Part shown: positions 55,827-64,000 of the stretch, piece after piece
Layout of the letters: the number at the start of each line of letters is the position of its first letter
Numbering within the stretch: the first letter of the stretch is position 1
From: Raffaelea ambrosiae
Taxonomy: Eukaryota; Ascomycota; Sordariomycetes; Ophiostomatales; Ophiostomataceae
Length of the DNA stretch: 64,000 nt
Direction: 5' to 3'
NCBI GenBank assembly: GCA_002778195.1
Contig: PCDI01000002.1
Coordinates: 496,001-560,000, forward strand
Translations under genes and position numbers: made by a program
The notes under the pieces: model-generated
What the model saw: the letters and a program-made list of their open reading frames with translations, nothing else
Databases searched by the model: none
Told to the model about the DNA's origin: nothing

Positions 55827-58800
55827 ATGCGTTTGTCTACTCTTCTTTTCTGCCTGCCGTTGGCAGAAGCAGCCCGTCGTGGTTCGCGCATCGGAGCCCG
55901 TGATACCAACAATACCGCTCTTCCAGAGGAAAAACAGTATATCATTGAAGCAGAAAAGGTCTTACTTTCCCCCAAATCCACGCACGGAAAAGCAGAGTCA
56001 CTGACTGTTCCCCCATAGAGCACCTCTCTTGACGACCTTGTCCGCAAGGTCGAGGCCAATGGAGTCCGTGTGGCCAAGCGCTACGACACTGACATCTTCA
56101 CTGGCCTGAGTGTGGTGACGGGCCATGATAACGTCGACTCTCTCCAGGAGGTCTCTGAGGTGTCCCGTGCCTGGGCCGTCAACACATACCAGGTGTCGCC
56201 ACGAGAGCAGGTCGCGTCGTTCAGCAGCAATGCAACGGAGGCAAACTACTCGGTGCACTGGGCGACCGGCGTGGACCGGGCTCATGCAGCCGGCATCTAT
56301 GGCAAGGGTGTTCGCATCGCTGTCCTGGATACCGGCATCGACTACACCCACCCTGCTGTAGGTTCAAGGATATGGATGTATTGTTTGTATGCTGCAATTG
56401 CTAACTTGGCGGCTTCGACAACAGCTCGGTGGCGGATTTGGCCCAGGCTTCAAGGTGGCTGGCGGATACGACCTTGTCGGCGAAAGTAGGCAGCGTCCAG
56501 GCTCTTCTTGCCTTGTATCGGTCACGAGGCTAATGATTTCTCAGATTTTACGACAGAGTTGGGCGTCAAAACACCCGACAGCGACCCTGCGGATGATGAT
56601 GGCCATGGAACGCATGTTGCTGGCATCATTGCCGGCAAGACAGACAGGTTTGTTCTCTATGCGGCCAGCCCCAAACTAAGAGAGTGTGTCCATACTGACT
56701 CTCCTGGACAGCTTCATCGGTGTCGCACCGGAGGCGACTCTTCTCGCGTACAAGGTCTTTGGAGCGGTATGCATTCTCCCAATGGGTTCGAATTATGCTC
56801 ATGCTCATGGTCGTGCCCGCTGACAAACGGACAACCAGGCTGGCTCAACAAACGACGCGACCTTGATTGAAGCAACGCTGATGGCCTATGAAGCCGGGGT
56901 AAGTTTCGGTCTTCTTCTGTCCACCAAAGCCCCACATTGACACATCTCAGGTTGATATCATTACTGCCAGCATCGGTCGCGTCTCCGGATTCTCCAGCGG
57001 ACCGTGGGCCGAAGTCTGTTCCCGGGTGGTCAGCCAGGGTGTCGTCGTGACCGTCTCCGCCGGCAACGACGGAGAGGTCGGACCGTTCTACGCCAGCAGC
57101 GGGTCCTCTGGCAAGAATGTGCTGTCTGTAGCATCCGTGGAAACGGGCATCTTGCCGACCCATCCATGGCACGCCATCTTTACCTACCAGAATCAGACCA
57201 ACGTAACCCAGCTGGGCTATGTCCCCGGAAACAACTGGCCCCTGTGGAACATCACCGGCTATCCCATCGTGGCTGTCGAGTTTGACAACGCTGATTCCGA
57301 CAGCTGCGCGCCGGTGGAGGGCACACCGGACCTGGCCAACAAGATCGCTCTCGTGTACGTAAACGACTGTCCAGGCAGCGCGAACACGGCAACGGTCCTG
57401 GCCAGGACGAAGAATGCACACTGGGTCATCGTGTACAGCGATTCACGGGCGCCGTATGCGATCAACATCTACGACACGGTGGGACCGCAGAGGATCATGA
57501 TCGACAACGCCGCGGGCCTCGCGCTGATCGCCGCACTCAAGGCCGGCGTCAACGTCACGGCCGACTTTTCGGTGCCCGCGGACGACTCGTGGAGCATCGG
57601 GGTGCAAACGGGCGGGGGCGGCCTCCCATCGACCTGGTCCAGCTGGGGCGGCACCAACGAGCTGGAGCTGAAGCCAGACATTGCGGCGCCCGGCTCCAGC
57701 ATCTGGAGCACCGCCCGCGGCGGTGCCTTTGAGGTCCGCAGCGGCACGTCCATGTCCACCCCCTACGTCGCCGGCGTGGCGGCCCTGTACATTGGCCAGT
57801 TCGGCGGCCGCGCCCAGCACGGAGTCGGCTTCGCCAAGCAGCTGGCCGACCGCATCGTGTCGAGCGGCCAGTCGGTCCCCTGGCAGGTGCTGAACCCCAA
57901 CTACGACTTCGCGGCGCCAGTGGTCCAGGTCGGCGGCGGCCTGATCAACGCGACCAAGGTGCTCACATACCAGACGGCTCTGCAGTTTGAGCGCTTCGCC
58001 CTCAACGACACCAACAACTTCCAGCGCTACCACAAGGTCGACATTACCAACAATGGCGACACCGAGGTCGCGTACACGTTCGACCTGGAGGCCGCCGGCG
58101 GCTTCCATGCGCAGGGCCGCACGGCGTCGATCCTGGGCGACGTCCTGGACACGTCGCCGTTCAGCCTGGTGCCGACCGTCAGCTTCCCCACGGGCCGCTT
58201 TGTGGTCGCGCCGGGCCAGACCAAGACGGCCCAGTTCAACTTTCTGTACCCGGCGGTCGACGACGTCTCGCTGCTGCCGATTTACAGCGGCAAAGTGCGC
58301 ATCCACGGCAGCAACGGCGAGGAGCTGGGCGTGCCCTACTTTGGCGCGGCGTTCGACCTCAAGGTGGCCGTGCGCGGCCAGCTGTTCCCGTCGGGCTTTC
58401 CGTACCTGGACGCGGGGCCGCAGTACTTGGGCATCGACGCCTACCACAGCTTTGCCTTTAACGTGAGCCTGGCCGCACTGGACTATCCGCGCGTCTACTA
58501 CCAGACCATGTGGGGTGTCAAGGAGGTGCGCTGGGACATTTACGACACGAGCTACCGCGAGAGCGACTGGTCGTACCCGCCGGTCGTGGGCGAGCACGGC
58601 TACGTCGGGTCGGCCACCACGTCGGCGTACACGGCCTATGAGTGGCAGTTTGATCCGGCCACCATGGACCGCAACAAGACGCTGCCGTTCCCGCTGACAG
58701 ACGTGCCCCGGGGCGACTCGTGGAACCAGGCGTACCAGGAGGTGTGGTGGATGGGCATGCTGGCCAACGGGTCGTACATTGCTCCGGGCAACTACACGAT

Positions 58801-58900
58801 GCGGTTTGCGGCGCAGCTGCCCTTCAGCAACCCGGCGCACTCGGACAACTGGCAGATCTGGAAGACGCCGACCATTGAGGTGCGCCCGATCGAGTTTTGA
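55827..58900 (+). CDS. Secreted subtilisin-like serine protease (peptidase S8, PA-domain type)
   Basis: An extracellular endopeptidase of 899 residues. Exons are 55827-55958, 56019-56357, 56425-56485, 56545-56647, 56712-56766, 56839-56898 and 56951-58900; all introns are GT-AG, 52-72 nt, in frame. A signal peptide (MRLSTLLFCLPLAEA) is followed by an inhibitor-I9-like propeptide (SLDDLVRKVEANGVRVAKRYDTDIFTG). The triad is Asp about 148 in VLDTGIDYTHPA, His about 198 in DDDGHGTHVAGI and Ser about 517 in SGTSMSTPYVAG. A protease-associated insert lies between His and Ser (about 340-460), and an Fn3-like C-terminal region follows. Several N-glycosylation sites are seen. This is the minor-extracellular-protease (Vpr-like) type. 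Confidence 0.92.
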
Positions 58901-60786
58901 GGAAAGCAACAACGTCTTGGCGAGAAACAGTTCGTAGGGACCCAAAATCGGAGACAGATAGACAAGGATCCAATAGAAGAGAGCTTCAGGGTACAAGAAA
59001 GGTTCAAGCATCGAAGTGGAGAAAGTGCCTCCAGACGACATCCAGACATGCAGGTGGCCTCGTTACGAAGCAGGCCCACTCCACCATTCTATATCTGTTT
59101 GCTTCCTCAAGGTAGTTGCTTTTTTCTAAGCAGACATCTGGTCAATTCTAACGAAATATCTTTTACCTCGCCCGGGGAGGGGAGGATTCTCCCTTTGGTG
59201 TGCCTTGATGCGGAGTGCCCGACTTCCGACCTTCTCTGCCCCTGTGTCGGCCCCGGCCACGTGTAGATGGTGGTCGAACAATACGATGCGTGTCGCCAGA
59301 TGATAATCCGTATCACGAAACGTCTATTTGCTGATCGCATTTAAATAACGCCCGCTAAAACCGCCACTACCCCGACACCACACACCTTGACCTCCACCGC
59401 ACAGCCTGCTCAAAACTGCCTTGCCGCATTGGGACCATGTCTTGCTGCATAGGGTTCAATTGCCCGTACCCGTAGGGCGCCTGATGACAACGCCTCTCCC
59501 CGATCAGCCTTGCATCTCCCCATTGTCCTCAGCCTCTATCGTGCTCTCCGGAATAAGCACCCCGTACGTCGCATGCCGGTGTCGCGTCTGGATGCGGAAC
59601 AGCAGCTGCTCATGCCCACTACGGCAAGTAGACATCCAGCAGTGATGCCTCGGAGCTCTTGTGAGAAGGTCTCCCATTCTTATACTCTGGTGGTCCGCGT
59701 GCGCTTGCTGTGAGGCGCCTCGTGTTCAGAGGCAACTCGTCTCTCATTTTCATTTGCGTTCTCATCTGAGTCGTCCCGTTTTCTCATTCCTGATCTCTGC
59801 GTCTGCTGCTGCCGCGGTTCTGTGGTCCACTCTACCCGTTGCGGTGCCATATCCGAGCTGCCGTCCTCCACGCCGCTTTTCTGCTCCCCTTTGTCTTGGG
59901 CAGACTTTGTGCGCTCGTTCTTCGGCTATCGTTCTTGGAACGTGTGGTTTTCTCCATTTGGAATGGCAGGGTGTCGGCAAGGAAGCATTGCATTACTAAA
60001 TTGGGCGACTGTTCAAATCCAATCTCACTTACAAATGATGATTCACGGATTGTAGTATCCATTATCGTCTCTTTTTCCATCTGCGTCAGATCCACTTGCA
60101 AGCGAAAATGTCCCGTCTCTTCTCCCCACTCCACAACCCGCCCTTCGATATCGGATATCGGATGACTGCTGAGGTCAAAAACGCCCTTTCGTCGACAGGG
60201 ACCAGGCTGACCAATTGAACCGCATAATGCGATCCCAGCACTGCCGAGGAGGCCGAGACTGTTGTTCCCTTGCGAAAAAGAGTGCTGACAGTCTTGGCGT
60301 CGGAATCGTCCGAACAAAGCCGTGGGGAAGATATCTTATCTGGACTCCGCCATGCTGCTCATCACCTTCCGCAAGGGGCGTAGTCTCGGCCAGAGCTCTT
60401 GCTTCATGCACTGTCCGCGCTCACGGGCGTGGATACTGTGTACACGCAGCTGCTCTGCCGGAGGATCAGTGGACCCGGCAGTCGGACACTGCCCGGTGCT
60501 GCTCTACCGTGTCTGTCTGTCTGCTTGCTGGTCTGGTTGCCGGTCTGCTTGGCACAGCGACAAGGACTGGTTGGTATCAATCAAATGCAGTTTCGTAATG
60601 TAGCGGCGATACGTGACATATACCACGAAGCAGACCGGGCCGGCAAATGGCCCAGCAGTGCGTTCAAAAGGCGGCCGGCCGGCCGTCATGGCAAACCGGT
60701 TGACCACGCAAAGCACACACGCGAAGCACACGCAAAGGCATCCTTCCCGCGAAATTGACCCATTCCCCCAGCCATTGATCGCCGCC
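58901..60786. other. Gene-poor spacer upstream of amino-acid oxidase
   Basis: A 1.9-kb spacer. A short A-T rich box near 59340 and purine/pyrimidine tracts occur. No coding or RNA feature is supported. Confidence 0.4.
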
Positions 60787-63339
60787 ATGCTTGCTCCAGC
60801 GTCTGCTGCCGCTGCTGCCACCGTGCTCCTCCTGGGACAGCTCGTGACGGGCGCCCCTACCCATGCCGTGCATCTGGAGACGCGGACGGCGCTCAACTCG
60901 CGCTTGGCCAACATCCACCTGACGTTTGCCGAGGACGTCGCGGGCGTCATCAGCTTCGCCTATGGGTCGTGCACCGCTCGCTCGGCGGACGAGGCCCACC
61001 ACGTGATTGGCCGCGGCCACCAGGAGGGTGCCGACCGTCTCGTGTGGATCGTGCCCACCGACGCCGCCCCGGGCGGCTGCATCTCGGCCTGGAGCGACGA
61101 CGGGCTCTTGCTGGGCCGCAGTGCGCCGCAGATGGTGCAGCAGGTGCAGCCTCGGTCGTCTCGTTCTGCGCAGTCCCCGCGCAAGCGCGATGGGGAGGCC
61201 GGCTCCAACAGCATCCCCATGACCAACGCCTCGGGCATCGACGCCTGGGGCCCGTGGTTCGACGGCGTGGCGCTGCTTGAGGGCAAGAACCTCAGCGCCA
61301 TCGACGTCGCCAACGCCAAGAGCAAGCACGTCGCCATCGTGGGCGCCGGCATGGCCGGGCTCATGACGTACCTGGTGCTGACCCAGGCCGGCATGACCAA
61401 CGTCGAGATCCTCGAGGGCGGCCAGCGGCTCGGCGGCCGCGTGCACACCGAGTACCTGTCGGGCGGGCCGTTTGACTACTCGTACCAAGAAATGGGGCCC
61501 ATGCGCTTCCCGTACACGTACCAGTCGTCGACGACCAACGTGACGTACAACATCACCGACCACCAGCTCGTCTTCCAGCTGGCCGACGAGATGAACCGGC
61601 TCAACGGCCACGACAAGAACCTCAGCGTCGACTTCATTCCCTGGTACCAGAGCAGCGCCAACGGGCTCTACTACCACAACGGCATCAAGCTGGCCGACGG
61701 CCTGCCGCCGACCGTCGCGCAGGTGGCCGCGAACGCGTCGCTCTCCGTGCCGACCGTCGACAACCCGTCGACGCAGGCGCTGAGCGACAAGATCTCGGCG
61801 CTGACGGGCGACGACGACTTCCTGGTCAAAGTGGCCAACAACATGTTTGAGGCGCACGCCGAGTTTCTCAGTATGTGCATGTTGTCGAGGAGGCCCTTCT
61901 TTTCAGCTTCGATTTTTATTTTTATTTTTATTTTTTCTGCCTTAGCTTACACTGCTTAGAAAATGGACTGGGCGGCCTGCCTGGTGACCACTGGTCCGAG
62001 TTTGCCTACATGGTCAACTACCTCAAGGCCAACCTCAACGACACGGACATTGTCTCGGGCGGCGACCTTGGCAGTTCGTTCTGGGACTCCATCTACGAAG
62101 GCCTGTACTTTGGAGCGGCGACGTGGAAGACCATTGATGGAGGTGAGTTTTACCCCCCTTTTCTTTCTCCCTTGCCGTCTTCTCGCGTCTCTTCTTTAGT
62201 CCTTTTCTAACCATCCAGGCCTCAACCGTCTCCCTCTTTCCTTCCACCCCCTGGTCGACAACGCTACCACCATGAACCGCCGCATCGAGCGGGTGCAGTG
62301 GAAGGAGTGCTCGAAGAAGGTAAATCTTCAGTGGCGCAACAACTACACCGAGTCCGTCTTCCAGAACGTGACCGCCGACTACGCCATCATCGCCGTGCCG
62401 TTCTCGGTGGTCAAGAACTGGCGGTTCTCGAGTGGCGGTAAGACCCTCCCCTCTCCCCATCTACCCCTATCCATTCTCCAGATATACGTACTGACCGACA
62501 GCCCTCCCCACCACCATCACCAACGCCATCAGCAACGTGCCGTACGGCACCGCCTGCAAAGTGGCGCTCGAGTTCCAGACGCGCTTCTGGGAGCACCTTG
62601 ACAACCCCATCTACGGCTCGTGCTCCACCAGCACCGACATCCCCGGCGTCGGCTCCATCTGCTACCCCTCCTACAACATCAACGGCACCGGCCCGGCCAC
62701 CATGCTCGGCAGCTACATTTCCGGCACCGGCTGGGCCGACTACTGGGTGTCCCGGCCCGAAGAGGAGCACATGCAGTACGTCCTCGACGCCATGATTGAG
62801 ATTCACGGCGACGTTGCCCGCGACCAGTTCACCGGCAAGTACAACCGCCGCTGCTGGAACCTGGACCCCCTCGAGTCCGGCAGCTGGGCCAGCCCGGAGA
62901 TTGGCCAGCATGAGCTGTACCTGCCCGAATACTTTAAGACGTACAACAACGTGAGTAGCCAGAGAAAAAAAAAGAGAAAGAGAGAAAACCGCTTTGCTTC
63001 TTCTTCTGACCCAACCGACAGATGATCTTTGTGGGCGAGCACACGTCTTACACACACGCGTGGATTGCATCGGCTCTCGAGTCTGGCATCCGCGGCAGTG
63101 TGCAACTGCTGCTGGGTGAGTTTTTTTCTCCGCAGTCCTTACGCGGGTGGCATACGATGCAGCTGCTAACAACTTGTAGAACTCGGCCTCGTTGACGAAG
63201 CCAAAGAAGCCGTCAACAAGTGGATGGCGAGGTGGATCGACATTGTGAGTAGCGTCTGCCTTGGGCAGTTTCTTTCTTTCCTTCCTTTTCTTTTCTTTCT
63301 TTTGGTGCTCTCTTTGTTCAATACTAACGTGACCAGTAG
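60787..63339 (+). CDS. Secreted L-amino-acid oxidase (FAD amine oxidase family)
   Basis: A flavoenzyme of 698 residues predicted to turn L-amino acids into 2-oxo acids, ammonia and H2O2 outside the cell. Exons are 60787-61870, 61960-62142, 62219-62437, 62502-62950, 63022-63115, 63180-63244 and 63337-63339. The last exon would be only the TAG stop (intron 63245-63336, GTGAGT...ACTAACGTGACCAG). Without that splice the frame continues about 29 codons. A signal peptide (ATVLLLGQLVTGAP) is followed by about 150 residues of N-terminal extension. Then come HVAIVGAGMAGLMTYLVL, EGGQRLGGRVHTEY and EMGPMRFP, and the C-terminal FAD motif MIFVGEHTSYTHAWIASALESG. It pairs logically with the neighbouring secreted protease. 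Confidence 0.9.
61912..61936. repeat. ATTTTT repeat within an intron
   Basis: A short run of TTTTTA units lies in the first intron of the amino-acid oxidase gene. It resembles the tract at 51994-52033. Confidence 0.6.
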
Positions 63340-64000
63340 TAAACCTATGATGATACATGAACGATAATACTCCATCTGCCCTGGAGCAATCAAACCAACC
63401 TGCCTTTCAACCTAGTATATAGAGTAATTTATATGACCTTTTATTATCAGCTTCGGCCTGTCGACGCCGTGACTCTTTTGCTCGTTGCCTGGTCTTTTTA
63501 CGTATTCGAGTACTTATCAAAAAGCCAGCATAACTAAAGCTTATAGTGAAAGCAGAACGAGGACAGCAATCAAACGACAACCCCACTAACGTCCCCCCTA
63601 CTTACAGTCGAGTCTCTTGGGGACTCTTTTAATATTAGGGTAATAAGCTGGTTCCCCCTCCCTCTTAGTACTGGTGTAATGTCCGAAAGGAGGGAGGGGG
63701 CTTGTTGGTAATGGGTTCGGTAGGTACTGACCAGATGGGGGGTAGCGAAAGAGAGCCGGCCTGCGGCCCTTTTATTCAAATGATACTGAAAAACATCGAA
63801 AAACAGCGTTAGAAAGAGCAGATTGAAAAGCAACTAAGACAATGTAAGAAAACTCCAAACTCCTTTTTCTTTCTAGCAGAGCCTCTGCCTTATATACACG
63901 TTTGCTTCTCAAGTAGGTAATCCCCCTTGTTTCACGTAGCGATAGACAAATCACGTATATAAAGATCGAAGGGTTGAAAGATAAAAATGGGGTTTAAACC
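63340..64000. other. Intergenic with GC-rich inverted repeat
   Basis: CCCCCTCCCTC (63654-63664) and its exact complement GAGGGAGGGGG (63690-63700) could form a hairpin with a 25-nt loop. A smaller GAGTC/GACTC pair lies just upstream. No gene was recognised before the window ends. Confidence 0.35.

Noticed and set aside
57443..59041. 532-residue frame antisense to the subtilase
   Set aside because: It is an antisense shadow of a high-GC exon and has only V/A/R/G-rich sequence.
60664..61857. 397-residue frame antisense to the amino-acid oxidase
   Set aside because: It is a shadow of the oxidase exon, whose FAD motifs are certain on the plus strand.
1..64000. CRISPR arrays, insertion sequences, complete transposons
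   Set aside because: No regularly spaced repeats, transposase or reverse-transcriptase motifs, or terminal repeats with element-like content were seen. Microsatellites are the only clear repeats.

Overview
The window comes from a filamentous ascomycete, most likely a Sordariomycete. The signs are many short introns (about 47-190 nt) with GTRNGT donors and CTAAC-like branch sites, a Zn2Cys6 regulator, a NACHT-WD40 STAND (NLR-like) protein, a CYP53-type P450, several MFS carriers and a tRNA-Ser. Exon structures here were worked out by hand from reading frames, splice consensus and family resemblance. None was tested against transcripts.

Region 1 (about 0.4-15 kb) looks like a catabolic cluster for an aromatic, possibly nitrogen-bearing, substrate. 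It holds a Zn2Cys6 regulator, an aldehyde dehydrogenase of the 2-amino/2-hydroxymuconate-semialdehyde type, an alpha/beta hydrolase, a RidA-fold protein resembling 2-aminomuconate deaminase, a salicylate-hydroxylase-like FAD monooxygenase and a two-cupin gentisate-type ring-cleavage dioxygenase. A fructosamine-3-kinase-family gene follows. The dehydrogenase and hydrolase share a divergent promoter with an 11-bp inverted repeat whose core recurs upstream of the monooxygenase.

Region 2 (15.5-35 kb) starts with a large NLR-like protein (lipase-like domain, NACHT, WD40-like repeats), a DHA1-type exporter and a TPR fragment. A second metabolic group follows: a short-chain dehydrogenase, a protein of the linalool dehydratase/isomerase family, a decayed fumarylacetoacetate-hydrolase-family gene, a phenol-hydroxylase-like FAD monooxygenase and a sugar-porter-type MFS transporter.

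Region 3 (36-51 kb) is rich in decayed genes. There is an unknown gene with one in-frame TAG, an NAD-dependent epimerase relic with four lesions, a 5'-truncated subtilisin-domain gene and an ankyrin relic lying against it. Intact genes here are three proteins of unknown function (two of them membrane proteins) and a CYP53-like benzoate 4-hydroxylase candidate.

Region 4 (51-64 kb) has tRNA-Ser(GCT), a Dal5/TNA1-type anion permease with an apparent GC-AG intron, a secreted subtilase and a secreted L-amino-acid oxidase. The last two could act together on external protein and amino acids. Low-complexity tracts (poly-Ser, poly-His and poly-Gln codon runs, ATTTT repeats) are scattered throughout.
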